Below are positions 33,788 through 42,282 of a stretch of DNA of 50,239 nt, one piece after another (the stretch's first letter is position 1; the number at the start of each line of letters is the position of its first letter). This DNA comes from an uncultured Bacilli bacterium (GTDB taxonomy: Bacteria > Bacillota_I > Bacilli_A > RF39 > UBA660), in NCBI GenBank assembly GCA_910584305.1, contig CAJTZW010000011.1, forward strand, positions 1 through 50,239. Reading direction: 5' to 3'. Position numbers and translations under genes: made by a program. The notes beneath the pieces are model-generated. The model saw only the letters and a program-made list of their open reading frames with translations. It made no database searches and was not told where the DNA came from.

Positions 33788-35257
33788 ATGGATTTATTAG
33801 AAAGTTTAGTGAATGAATTATATGAAAATCAAAATAGTGGATGTATTTTGGAACAAAAGGGATTATATACAAAGAAACAATATTATGAGTTGCTAAAACC
33901 AGTTGTAGATATCGTTGCTAATAATAATGATGCTTCTATAGAGGATATGCGTAAAATACTGTTTGAACAATCTAGAATAGAAGAGAAAGTCAGGAATTTT
34001 ATATATAAAAAAGAAATGTGTCCAGGTATGGTATTTAGTTATGGAACAAAAAATTATAGAGAAACTGTTGTAGTAGGAAATAGACAGGAAGTATCTTTAG
34101 ATGGAAAAGGGAATTTAGTTCCAGATGTAGAAAAGATGACGGAAGATACCATTTTTGACTTGGCTTCAATTACGAAACTGTTTACTAGTTTAAGTATTTT
34201 AAAATTGGTAGAAACAGAAGTAATTACATTAAAAGATCAAGTTGTGAGATATGCTCCTGAATTTCAAAATTTAAAAGGTATTACCGTTTTGGATTTATTA
34301 AGTTTTAATGTACCATTAAAAACCAATGGACGTGTTGATAGAGCTTTATCACAAGCAGAGGCAGAACAAATTTTATTTGATATAGAAATTGACCATGAAA
34401 ACACTAATTATAGACCATATACAGATATGGGAGCTATGATTTTAAAATATGTTATTGAGCATGTTAGCGATATGAATTATTATAGCTTTATAGATGAAAA
34501 TATATTGAAAAAAGTAAAAATGGTTGATACCCATGTAGTTGTACCTGAAATGAAATTAGATAGAGTAGCTAGTACAAATTTTGATGGAAAATACTATAAA
34601 GATGGAAACTTTAATATTACAACCAACGCTAAAAAGGGGGTTGCCTATGATCCTAAGGCTCAAATTATGGGGCAAATAGAAGGAAATTTAAGTGGCCATG
34701 CTGGGTTATTCTCAACCAAAGATGACATGACGAAATTAGCCAAAGGAATTATGAATGGTCAAATTATTGACAATAAATATGTAGAAATGATGGCAAAAAA
34801 TCGAACGGGTAAATCTTATACTGAGGATGAAAAAACAAAATATGTCCAATATTTAGGCTTCCTATGTTATTCAAAAAATCCAATTTCTACTGATTCAGAG
34901 TTATTTCATGCAATGAGTGGTAAGTCATTTGCTTCTGCAGGATGGACTGGAACACAGCTAACAGTAGATCCAATAAACGAATTATATTTCTTTATGGCAG
35001 GAAACCGCTCTCATAACAGGATGACTTTTATTGATCCAGCGCAAAGAGGTAAGATTGAGGAAGATGAGAATGGTAAAAAAACGATTTTACTTCCAAATGG
35101 ACAAACAATGATAGATGCTACAAGATTTGCTTGGGATAGGGATACAGCTGTTGTGCATCCTGCTTTGCAACTTGCTATTCAGTATAAAGCATTAGAAGAT
35201 ATATTACAATATAATGAGACTAAAGAAAAAGAAGTAACAAAGTGTAAACATATTTGA
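33788..35257 (+). CDS. Serine hydrolase (class C beta-lactamase / penicillin-binding protein fold)
   Basis: A 489-residue beta-lactamase-fold hydrolase. The active-site S-x-x-K is 'LASITKLFT' (Ser127, Lys130), the Y-x-N equivalent is 'YRPYTDMG' (Tyr), and 'GWTGTQLTV' contains the K/H-T-G equivalent near residue 385. No signal peptide or membrane helix is seen, so it is likely cytosolic, like the AmiE-type recycling hydrolases that act on wall peptides. It begins the operon with the M19 dipeptidase and amidotransferase genes (12-bp and 2-bp gaps). No clear Shine-Dalgarno is seen ('TTTGGGGTATTTTAT'). Probably cleaves amide or ester bonds of peptidoglycan-derived compounds; beta-lactam resistance is less likely. 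Confidence 0.8.
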   Translation: MDLLESLVNELYENQNSGCILEQKGLYTKKQYYELLKPVVDIVANNNDASIEDMRKILFEQSRIEEKVRNFIYKKEMCPGMVFSYGTKNYRETVVVGNRQEVSLDGKGNLVPDVEKMTEDTIFDLASITKLFTSLSILKLVETEVITLKDQVVRYAPEFQNLKGITVLDLLSFNVPLKTNGRVDRALSQAEAEQILFDIEIDHENTNYRPYTDMGAMILKYVIEHVSDMNYYSFIDENILKKVKMVDTHVVVPEMKLDRVASTNFDGKYYKDGNFNITTNAKKGVAYDPKAQIMGQIEGNLSGHAGLFSTKDDMTKLAKGIMNGQIIDNKYVEMMAKNRTGKSYTEDEKTKYVQYLGFLCYSKNPISTDSELFHAMSGKSFASAGWTGTQLTVDPINELYFFMAGNRSHNRMTFIDPAQRGKIEEDENGKKTILLPNGQTMIDATRFAWDRDTAVVHPALQLAIQYKALEDILQYNETKEKEVTKCKHI

Positions 35258-35269
35258 TGAGGCGATTTT

Positions 35270-36247
35270 ATGTATGATATGCATTATGATTTATTAACGA
35301 TATTGTATTTTAATATGGTTAAAAATAATAAGTTTGCGAATAAAGAAAAACTGATATATGATTTAAAACAGATATATCAGGATAATAACGTTTTAGGGGG
35401 AATTATCAACTTATATTTTATGACTCCTGAGGAGATGAATGAAGAATTAGATATTTCATTGCAAGAAATGAGTAATATTAGGAATATGTTTCTTAAAAGT
35501 ATTGGCTTTTTAAATACAATGAAGAAGCAGGGCATTATACCATATAATAAAAATTTTATATATAGCATTGAAGGGTGTGACTATATACAAACAGAAAAAG
35601 ATTTAGAAGGCTTATATGAATTGGGATTGCGTAGTATAATTCCAGTATGGAATCACAGAAATCAATATGGTTCTGGAAATCGAACAGAAGCGGGGTTAAC
35701 GAAAAAAGGAATTTCTCTTATCAAAAAAGCAATTGATTTAGGAATTATTATTGATGTATCCCATGCGAATATGAATACATTTAACGATATATTAGATGTA
35801 TATAGTGATAATAGGAAAGAAGATTCTATTATCATGGCATCCCATTCTAATATTAGGTCATTATGTGATAGAGATAGAAATTTAACAGATTTTCAAATAC
35901 AAAGACTTAAAGATTCAAATGGATATATAGGATTGTTTACAAATGGGAACTTTTTATTGAACAACAATGAAAATGCTACATATGTAGAAAGACAGAATAA
36001 TTTTTTAAAACACCTTGACTACCTTATCAATACGATGAAATTTCCCATTGATAAAATTTTACTTTCTACAGATGATATGAATTTTAACCCAGACAAATCA
36101 TATCATCATTTAGAAGCCTTTCCTATCGAAACGATTTCACGAGATATTTTTAGAAAAATTTATGATAGATATGGGTACGATGTAGCAAATAAGATTATTA
36201 GAGAGAATGCTGAATATATTGTAAATAAAGTAAAGAAGAAGGGATAA
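35270..36247 (+). CDS. Membrane (renal) dipeptidase, peptidase M19
   Basis: A 325-residue zinc dipeptidase of the M19 (amidohydrolase-fold) family, which cleaves dipeptides, including those with D-residues. Metal ligands: 'DMHYDLLT' (H and D at the start), 'YSIEGCD' (bridging Glu), 'IDVSHANM' and 'ASHSNIRS' (His), and 'LSTDDMNF' (Asp). Length is close to the family average of 330-350. A TGATGAGGCGATTTT site precedes ATG, and the gene starts 12 bp after the hydrolase gene and ends 2 bp before the amidotransferase. Operon context suggests breakdown of wall-derived peptides. Confidence 0.88.
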   Translation: MYDMHYDLLTILYFNMVKNNKFANKEKLIYDLKQIYQDNNVLGGIINLYFMTPEEMNEELDISLQEMSNIRNMFLKSIGFLNTMKKQGIIPYNKNFIYSIEGCDYIQTEKDLEGLYELGLRSIIPVWNHRNQYGSGNRTEAGLTKKGISLIKKAIDLGIIIDVSHANMNTFNDILDVYSDNRKEDSIIMASHSNIRSLCDRDRNLTDFQIQRLKDSNGYIGLFTNGNFLLNNNENATYVERQNNFLKHLDYLINTMKFPIDKILLSTDDMNFNPDKSYHHLEAFPIETISRDIFRKIYDRYGYDVANKIIRENAEYIVNKVKKKG

Positions 36248-36249
36248 TC

Positions 36250-36972
36250 ATGAAAAAACCGATAATAGGCCTTATTGGTAGACCAGATATGGCAAGCGAT
36301 GATGACAAAGTTATTTGTATTTGGGAGGGAACGAGAAGAGCTATTGTAAAAAAAGGTGGAATTCCTTTACTAATACTTCCAAATCAAGATATTGAATATG
36401 AAACAAAGAAACCACGAGATGTAGAAAAGTTAACGGATGAACAAATAGAGGAATTAAAAGAAGTTGTAGATTTATGTGATGCGATTCTAATACCAGGTGG
36501 ATATAAATTTTATGAATATGATAAAGTTATATATAGTTATGCACTACAAAAGAACATGCCAATCCTAGGGATTTGTGCAGGCATGCAGATGATGTGTAGA
36601 ATAGATAATGAACTAGCGAATGCAACATATTATACAACTACTTTGAATGATACAGGAATAAATCATCATCAAAGAGAAATTAAATATGTCCATAACATTA
36701 ATATCAAAAGGAATACACACCTTCATGAGATACTAGGAAAAGATATAATAAAAGTAAATAGTAAACACAATTACCATGTAGATAGAGTAAGTACTCTAAA
36801 AGTATCTGCTTATTCAGAAGATGGTTTTATTGAAGCTATAGAAAATCCGGATAAATTGTTCACAATTGGTGTACAATGGCATCCAGAAACGATGTTAGAA
36901 TATGATGAAGACGCAAATAAAATATTTGATGCCTTTATAGAAAAGGCTTTATATTATAAGCAAAATAAATAG
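36250..36972 (+). CDS. Class I glutamine amidotransferase / gamma-glutamyl-GABA hydrolase-like (peptidase C26)
   Basis: A 240-residue paralogue of the gene at 5188. Nucleophile elbow 'LGICAGMQMMC' with Cys109, oxyanion region 'LIPGGYKF', and 'VQWHPETM' with the catalytic His and Glu. It opens 'MKKPIIGLIGRP', like the other copy. It follows the dipeptidase gene by 2 bp with GAAGAAGGGATAATC as the ribosome binding site. In a wall-peptide operon it may cleave gamma-glutamyl bonds, such as the D-Glu bond of stem peptides; this is inference. A terminator at 36977 ends the operon. Confidence 0.86.
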   Translation: MKKPIIGLIGRPDMASDDDKVICIWEGTRRAIVKKGGIPLLILPNQDIEYETKKPRDVEKLTDEQIEELKEVVDLCDAILIPGGYKFYEYDKVIYSYALQKNMPILGICAGMQMMCRIDNELANATYYTTTLNDTGINHHQREIKYVHNINIKRNTHLHEILGKDIIKVNSKHNYHVDRVSTLKVSAYSEDGFIEAIENPDKLFTIGVQWHPETMLEYDEDANKIFDAFIEKALYYKQNK

Positions 36973-36976
36973 TTAA

Positions 36977-37003
36977 GGAATAGAAAAAATCTATTTCTTT
37001 TTT
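36977..37003 (+). terminator. Intrinsic terminator of the hydrolase/dipeptidase operon
   Basis: GGAATAGA / TCTATTTC 8-bp stem (36977-36984, 36990-36997; one G-T pair), AAAAA loop, then TTTTTT. Confidence 0.8.
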
Positions 37004-37015
37004 AAGTTTGAAAGG

Positions 37016-37060
37016 AGTTAGCCTACTAAATATAGTATATATGGGTAGAGGAGGCTAACT
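37016..37060 (+). promoter_or_regulatory. Inverted repeat overlapping the yhcG ribosome binding site
   Basis: AGTTAGCCT (37016-37024) and AGGCTAACT (37052-37060) are perfect 9-bp inverted repeats. The right arm contains part of the AGAGGAGG ribosome binding site and ends one base before ATG 37061. An in-frame mini-frame of five codons (ATG 37041, MGRGG) stops inside the right arm. It can hide the site in RNA or be an operator. Confidence 0.6.
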
Positions 37061-38095
37061 ATGAATACAGTATTAGATAGTGAAGTAGAACAGATATTTG
37101 ATGAAATAAAATTATTAGTCAATAGTAGTAGAAATAAGATTTATACTGCTGTAAATACAGAAATGTTAAATCTATATTGGAATATAGGTAAAATGATTAT
37201 GAATATGCAAGGAAGTTTAGAAAGGGCAGAATATGGAGATAAGTTATTAGAAAGTCTATCGAAAAAATTAACCAAAGAGTTTGGTAGGGGATTTTCAGGT
37301 AGAAATCTAAGAAATATGCGAAAGTTTTATATGTCATTTAAAATTTGGCAGACACTGTCTACCGAATTGAGTTGGTCCCATTATTTAGAACTGATAAAAA
37401 TAGAAGAACAAAACAAAAGAGAGTTTTATATGCACGAAGCAATGAATGCAAGATGGAGTGTAAGAGAGTTACAGAGACAAAGGGATTCATTGTTATATGA
37501 GAGACTAATTATTTCAAAAGATAAAGATAAGGTTTTGGATTTGTCCAGAAAAGGGCAAGAAATTAAAACAGGCAAAGATTTAATAAAAGACCCATTTGTT
37601 TTAGAATTCTTGGATATAAAAGAGAATTCAAATTATATTGAATCAGATTTAGAACAGAGCATCTTGAATCATTTAAAAGAATTTTTACTTGAATTAGGAA
37701 GAGGATTTATGTTTGTAGGCTCACAAATGAGAATAACGATTGAAGAGGATCATTTCTATCCAGATCTTGTATTTTATAATCGTTTAGCAAAATGTTTTGT
37801 AATCATTGATTTAAAAATTGGGAAATTAACACATGCAGATTTAGGACAGATGCAGATGTATGTAAACTATTATGATAGAGAAATTAAAAGTGAATTTGAG
37901 AATAAAACAGTAGGTATTTTATTATGTACAAATAAAAATGAGACAGTTGTAAAATATGCGTTACCTAAAGACAATGAAAGTATATTTGCTTCTACTTATA
38001 AGCTACATTTTCCAACATCACAGGAATTGATTAGAGAGATAGAAAAAGAGAAACAATATATGGAGCTATATAAAGGGGATAAAATGTCGGAATAA
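37061..38095 (+). CDS. YhcG/DUF1016-family PD-(D/E)XK nuclease
   Basis: A 344-residue protein. The N-terminal ~170 residues form the DUF1016_N helical domain (IYTAVNTEMLNLYWNIGKMI, then 'GRGFSGRNLRNMRKFY', then 'WSHYLELIKI'), and the C-terminal half has the nuclease: 'DHFYPDLVFYNRLAKCFVII', 'DLKIGKLTHADLGQMQMYVNYY'. The usual E-L-K is D-L-K here. Members are found near restriction-modification systems and toxin genes and probably cut nucleic acid. A GAGGAGG site lies in an inverted repeat directly before ATG. No methyltransferase or restriction gene is adjacent. Confidence 0.88.
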   Translation: MNTVLDSEVEQIFDEIKLLVNSSRNKIYTAVNTEMLNLYWNIGKMIMNMQGSLERAEYGDKLLESLSKKLTKEFGRGFSGRNLRNMRKFYMSFKIWQTLSTELSWSHYLELIKIEEQNKREFYMHEAMNARWSVRELQRQRDSLLYERLIISKDKDKVLDLSRKGQEIKTGKDLIKDPFVLEFLDIKENSNYIESDLEQSILNHLKEFLLELGRGFMFVGSQMRITIEEDHFYPDLVFYNRLAKCFVIIDLKIGKLTHADLGQMQMYVNYYDREIKSEFENKTVGILLCTNKNETVVKYALPKDNESIFASTYKLHFPTSQELIREIEKEKQYMELYKGDKMSE

Positions 38096-38113
38096 AGTAG
38101 CGATAAAAAATTC

Positions 38114-38158
38114 TAGGCTTTTCTTTTACTTAATATAGTTAAGTAAAGGAGGAGCCTA
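38114..38158 (+). promoter_or_regulatory. Long hairpin sequestering the Ca-ATPase ribosome binding site and start codon
   Basis: Bases 38114-38133 pair with 38139-38158 in a continuous 20-bp stem (17 Watson-Crick and 3 G-T pairs) with a TATAG loop. The right arm holds the AAGGAGG ribosome binding site and the first base of ATG 38158. No T-run follows. It looks like an RNA switch controlling translation. Confidence 0.7.
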
Positions 38159-40788
38159 TGGATACGACAAATATCAAAACAGGATTAACAGAAGAAGTAG
38201 TAGAAAAAAATAGACAAATGTATGGGAAAAACATCATATTTAAAACGGAAACAGAGGGGTTCTTTAAAAAGTTTTTAGAGAGTTTAGGAGATCCTATTAT
38301 TCGAATTCTCCTAATTGCACTTGGAATCAAAATGGTATTTTTAATGCAAGATTTTGATTGGTTTGAAACTGTAGGGATTGTAATTGCTATTTTTTTAGCA
38401 TCATTTATATCAACAATATCTGAAGTGGGAAGCGAAAAGGCGTTTGCAAAACTTCAAGAGGAATCATCTAAAATTAAATGTAAAGTAAGAAGAAATAGCA
38501 AAATTAAAGAGATTTCAATCGATGAAGTTGTAAAAGGCGATATTGTTATTTTGCAGTCTGGAGATAAAGTGCCAGCAGATGGAATTATTGTAGAGGGAGA
38601 AGTTAGTGTTGATGAATCATCTTTAAATGGGGAAACAAAAGAAGCCTATAAAGAAGCAGTTAGACATAATATAGTAGAAGATAAAAATAGAATTTATCGT
38701 GGAACTGTTATTTATTCTAAAGAAGCAAAAATGCTTGTAACAGAAATAGGTAATAAAACAATGTATGGGCGTCTTGCAAGTGAGCTTACAGAAAAACAAC
38801 CTGAAAGTCCTTTAAAGATACGTTTACGCCATCTAGCTCAAATTATCAGTACCATTGGATATGTTGGGGCTTTTCTAGTATCATTTTCCTATCTATTCTC
38901 CGTTATTGTAATTGACAATCATTTTAATTGGATAGAAATTAAAAAAATGATTACAAATTTCCCACTCATTTTTGGACACATCTTATATGCGCTAACATTA
39001 AGTGTAACCATCATTGTAGTAGCAGTCCCAGAGGGACTCCCTATGATGATTACTTTAGTATTATCATCTAATATGAAGAGAATGCTGAAAAACAATGTAC
39101 TGGTAAGAAAAATGGTTGGAATAGAAACTGCAGGTAGTTTAAATATTTTATTTACAGATAAGACAGGAACATTAACAAAAGGAAAACTAGAAGTAATTGG
39201 TTTTACAAGTGGAAGTTTGAAACGGTATAATAATGAGATAGAGCTTTCTAGATATCCTAAACTGCATGATATTGTTAAAACTTCTATTCTTTATAATAAT
39301 GCAAGTACATATGATGAAAATCATAAAGCTATAGGTGGGAATACAACGGATAGAGCTTTGCTTGAATTTATTCAAAGTGATACCTTCCATCAATATCCAA
39401 TTATAGACACAGTCCCATTTAGTAGTAAAAATAAATATTCAATGGCTATCATTCAAAAAAATGGGAAATTAAATTTAATCAAAGGAGCACCAGAGAAGAT
39501 TATTCCATATTGTACAAGTTATGTAAGTGAACTAGGAGAGAAGAAATCCCTTTACAATAAGAAAGATATAAATGAATATATATCTATGATGACTAGAAAA
39601 GGGATTCGTGTGATCGCTTTAGCGACTGCAGAGGCACATATAAAAACAGAATCATTTCGAAATCTAACATTGATAGGGTTATTATTTATCAAAGATGAAA
39701 TCAGAAAAGAAGCAATTATGGGAGTAAAATTGGTAACAGATGCCCATATACAAACTGTAATGATTACAGGTGACAATAAAGATACTGCAATAGAAATTGG
39801 AAGAGAAGTTGGCCTTTATAAGACAGGAGATATTGTTTTAACAAGTGATGAATTAAATAAAAAAACAGACGAAGAATTAAAGAAAATCATTCCGAATCTT
39901 CGTATTGTAGCACGTGCACTTCCACAAGATAAAAGCAGATTGATTCGCGTTAGTCAAGAAATGAATTTAGTGGTGGGAATGACAGGAGATGGAGTGAACG
40001 ATGCACCAGCCCTAAAAAAGGCGGATGTAGGCTTTGCCATGGGAAGTGGAACGGAAGTATCTAAAGAAGCTTCTGATATTGTCATTTTAGATGATAACTT
40101 CTTATCGATTTCAAAAGCAATTCTATTCGGGAGAACAATATTCAAGAGTATAAGAAAATTTATTATCTTTCAATTAACAATTAATATGTGCGCTATTAGT
40201 TTGTCAATCATAGGGCCCTTTATAGGAGTAGACACGCCAGTAACCGTAATCCAAATGCTATGGATTAATATGGTTATGGATACCTTGGCAGGACTAGCAT
40301 TTGCTTTTGAACCACCTCTTTTAGAATATATGAAAGAACAACCAAAGAAAAAAGATGAACCAATTATTAATCAATATATGCGCGATGAAATCTTTTTTAC
40401 AGGAGCTTATTCATCTTTACTGTGTGTAATCTTCTTAAAAAGTTCATTCATTCATGGGTTATTTCGAAATGGTGTGAATGATGAATACTTCATGACAGCC
40501 TTTTTTGGACTATTCATTTTTATGGGAATATTTAACTGCTTTAATGCAAGAACATGTCGATTAAATTTAGTTGCGGATATATTAAAAAATAAGATATTTA
40601 TTATAGTGATTTTATTTGTTTTAATCGTTCAATTGATCTTAATATATTTTGGAGGAGAATTATTTAGAACAGCAGGCCTAACACTACAAGAATTAGAAAT
40701 TATGATTCTTCTATCTGCAACAGTGATTCCAGTGGATTGGATTAGGAAATCATATTTACGAAAAAAGGGAACCGTTGGAGGAGTGTAA
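38158..40788 (+). CDS. Calcium-transporting P-type ATPase (PMCA-like)
   Basis: An 876-residue P2-type ATPase that pumps Ca2+ (or a similar divalent cation) out across the membrane using ATP. Motifs: actuator 'LNGET' (the TGES-equivalent), M4 'VAVPEGLPMM' cation site, phosphorylation 'DKTGTLTKG' (Asp334), nucleotide 'KGAPEKI', hinge 'MTGDGVNDAPALKKADVG', and M6 'NMVMDTLAGLAFAFEPP' with the N and D cation ligands. About ten membrane spans are expected. Normal length for bacterial PMCA-type pumps. The ribosome binding site and start are inside the 38114-38158 hairpin, so translation may be regulated; a terminator follows. Confidence 0.93.
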   Translation: MDTTNIKTGLTEEVVEKNRQMYGKNIIFKTETEGFFKKFLESLGDPIIRILLIALGIKMVFLMQDFDWFETVGIVIAIFLASFISTISEVGSEKAFAKLQEESSKIKCKVRRNSKIKEISIDEVVKGDIVILQSGDKVPADGIIVEGEVSVDESSLNGETKEAYKEAVRHNIVEDKNRIYRGTVIYSKEAKMLVTEIGNKTMYGRLASELTEKQPESPLKIRLRHLAQIISTIGYVGAFLVSFSYLFSVIVIDNHFNWIEIKKMITNFPLIFGHILYALTLSVTIIVVAVPEGLPMMITLVLSSNMKRMLKNNVLVRKMVGIETAGSLNILFTDKTGTLTKGKLEVIGFTSGSLKRYNNEIELSRYPKLHDIVKTSILYNNASTYDENHKAIGGNTTDRALLEFIQSDTFHQYPIIDTVPFSSKNKYSMAIIQKNGKLNLIKGAPEKIIPYCTSYVSELGEKKSLYNKKDINEYISMMTRKGIRVIALATAEAHIKTESFRNLTLIGLLFIKDEIRKEAIMGVKLVTDAHIQTVMITGDNKDTAIEIGREVGLYKTGDIVLTSDELNKKTDEELKKIIPNLRIVARALPQDKSRLIRVSQEMNLVVGMTGDGVNDAPALKKADVGFAMGSGTEVSKEASDIVILDDNFLSISKAILFGRTIFKSIRKFIIFQLTINMCAISLSIIGPFIGVDTPVTVIQMLWINMVMDTLAGLAFAFEPPLLEYMKEQPKKKDEPIINQYMRDEIFFTGAYSSLLCVIFLKSSFIHGLFRNGVNDEYFMTAFFGLFIFMGIFNCFNARTCRLNLVADILKNKIFIIVILFVLIVQLILIYFGGELFRTAGLTLQELEIMILLSATVIPVDWIRKSYLRKKGTVGGV

Positions 40789-40807
40789 ACAAAAAGCACT
40801 CTTTTTT
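40781..40807 (+). terminator. Intrinsic terminator of the Ca-ATPase gene
   Basis: GAGTG / CACTC stem (40781-40785, 40797-40801), 11-nt loop including the TAA stop, then TTTTTT. Confidence 0.75.
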
Positions 40808-40843
40808 CTGTTATGAAAATTTTTGGGGATTGTCGGTATTATA

Positions 40844-40872
40844 TTGAAAAAAATAAATATATGTAATATAAT
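40844..40872 (+). promoter_or_regulatory. Promoter of the AbiEi-like gene
   Basis: TTGAAA (40844-40849), 17-bp spacer, TATAAT (40867-40872). Transcription starts about 40879, just before the ribosome binding site; this shows the start codon is at 40889 and not upstream. Confidence 0.75.
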
Positions 40873-40888
40873 CAATCTGGTGATACAT

Positions 40889-41437
40889 ATGTTATATCTA
40901 TATAAAGATTTGGCAAATAAGGGATATAGTGATTATCAAATTAAAAAGCAGGTACAAGAGAAAAAACTATATATGGTCAAGAAAGGGGTATATTCGACAA
41001 CCGAAAACTATGACTATTTAGAATATTTAGTAAAGAAACATCCGAATGGAATTGTGACTTTAGAAACAGCTTGCATTTGTTATTCCTTACTTAAAAAGAA
41101 GCCAACAGTTTACTATATTGCAACAAAACAGAAAGATCGTAAAATAAAAGACGATAGAGTAAAACAAATATTTATGACAGATTCTTTGTATATGGTTGGA
41201 GCCAATGTAGTAACATATCAACAATATAATATAAGAATATATGATTTGGAAAGACTATTAGTAGAAATGGTAAGAAATAAAACAAATTTAGATTATGATA
41301 CTTATACAGAAATCATTCATAACTATCAAAAAATATCAAAGTTATTAAATAAGAATAAATTAGAACAATATATAAGACTTTTTAAAGATAAAAGAATAAA
41401 AGAACGAATTTATAGGGAAGTGTTAAATAAAGAGTAA
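40889..41437 (+). CDS. AbiEi-like antitoxin / transcriptional repressor (type IV TA family)
   Basis: A 182-residue protein resembling AbiEi antitoxins. An N-terminal winged-HTH (YKDLANKGYSDYQIKKQVQEKKLYMVKKGVYS) is followed by the antitoxin domain ('GIVTLETACICYSLL', 'YYIATKQKDRKIKDDRVKQI', 'IRIYDLERLLVEMVRNKTNL'). In standard AbiE systems the second gene encodes a nucleotidyltransferase toxin; none is next to it, so it is an orphan. ATG 40889 with CTGGTGATACAT upstream is chosen; a longer frame from 40823 starts upstream of the promoter. It lies between the Ca-ATPase and agrA genes, with no sign of co-transcription. Confidence 0.75.
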   Translation: MLYLYKDLANKGYSDYQIKKQVQEKKLYMVKKGVYSTTENYDYLEYLVKKHPNGIVTLETACICYSLLKKKPTVYYIATKQKDRKIKDDRVKQIFMTDSLYMVGANVVTYQQYNIRIYDLERLLVEMVRNKTNLDYDTYTEIIHNYQKISKLLNKNKLEQYIRLFKDKRIKERIYREVLNKE

Positions 41438-41510
41438 GCATATTTTGTCATAATAAGGTAGCAATTAGTTGATTTTTGTAATTTGTTATGATACTATGTA
41501 GGAGATAAAT

Positions 41511-41520
41511 AGGTTAACCT
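41511..41520. repeat. Perfect palindrome AGGTTAACCT before agrA
   Basis: Ten-base palindrome between a TATGATACTATG -10-like box and the agrA ribosome binding site. It is a possible operator; chance occurrence cannot be excluded. Confidence 0.4.
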
Positions 41521-41559
41521 TTTGCAAACATTTTATAAGAAATTGGGAGTGATGATTTC

Positions 41560-42282
41560 ATGATTAACTTTATAGTTTGCGATGATGAGAAAGAATTTCG
41601 AAAAAAGATTACAATGGTTATTGATAAAATGTTTATGAAAAATAGCATTGAATATAAAGTCCATGAATTTGGAGTTTATAATAAAGAATTTGAGGAATTT
41701 ATTAAAAATGATATGTCATCAAAAATATATATATTAGATATAGAAATGAAAAATAGTATATCAGGAATTGATATTGCTAGACAGATAAGAAAAAATGATT
41801 GGAATAGTATAATTATTATGGTTACCTCGCATACAGAATTGGGATATGAGGCATTGAAAGCACAAATTATGTTATTAGATTTTATCTCAAAATTTGATGA
41901 GTGTGAAAAAAATGTAGAAAGAATTCTAAAAAGAGCTGTTGCAAAAGTAGATAGTAAAAAGGTAATACAATTTCAAAGCAGTGGAATTACACATAGATTA
42001 TATTTAGATGATATACTCTATATAACCAAAGACACTGTAGATAGGAAATGTATCATTAAAACAACATATAATGAATTTGCAGTAAATAAAACAATGAATG
42101 AAATGATAGAAGAATTAGGTCCTACATTCTATTTGTCACATCGAAGTTGTTTAATCAATACCGAAAAAATCAAAACTGTCAATTGGAAAGACAGTATCAT
42201 TTATTTTGATACCGGTGAAAGTATTGATTTACTAGCACGTGATAAAAAGAAAGGACTAAAAGAATATGTCAATATGGGTTAG
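41560..42282 (+). CDS. agrA: AgrA-type LytTR response regulator
   Basis: A 240-residue response regulator. The receiver domain opens 'INFIVCDDEKEF' (acidic pair), with the phospho-acceptor Asp60 in 'IYILDIEMKNS' and 'TSHTELGYEAL' as the switch region. The C-terminal LytTR domain ('YLDDILYITKDTVDRKCIIKT', then 'LSHRSCLINTEKI', 'WKDSIIYFDTG') binds DNA direct repeats. TTGGGAGTGATGATTTC is the ribosome binding site. agrC starts within the last 17 bases, so the two are translationally coupled. In this locus it is expected to activate agrBD in response to peptide; its own promoter is unclear. Confidence 0.9.
   Translation: MINFIVCDDEKEFRKKITMVIDKMFMKNSIEYKVHEFGVYNKEFEEFIKNDMSSKIYILDIEMKNSISGIDIARQIRKNDWNSIIIMVTSHTELGYEALKAQIMLLDFISKFDECEKNVERILKRAVAKVDSKKVIQFQSSGITHRLYLDDILYITKDTVDRKCIIKTTYNEFAVNKTMNEMIEELGPTFYLSHRSCLINTEKIKTVNWKDSIIYFDTGESIDLLARDKKKGLKEYVNMG

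Noticed and set aside
40823..40888. Longer AbiEi-like start at 40823
   Set aside because: The promoter at 40844-40872 lies downstream of this codon, so it could not be in the mRNA.
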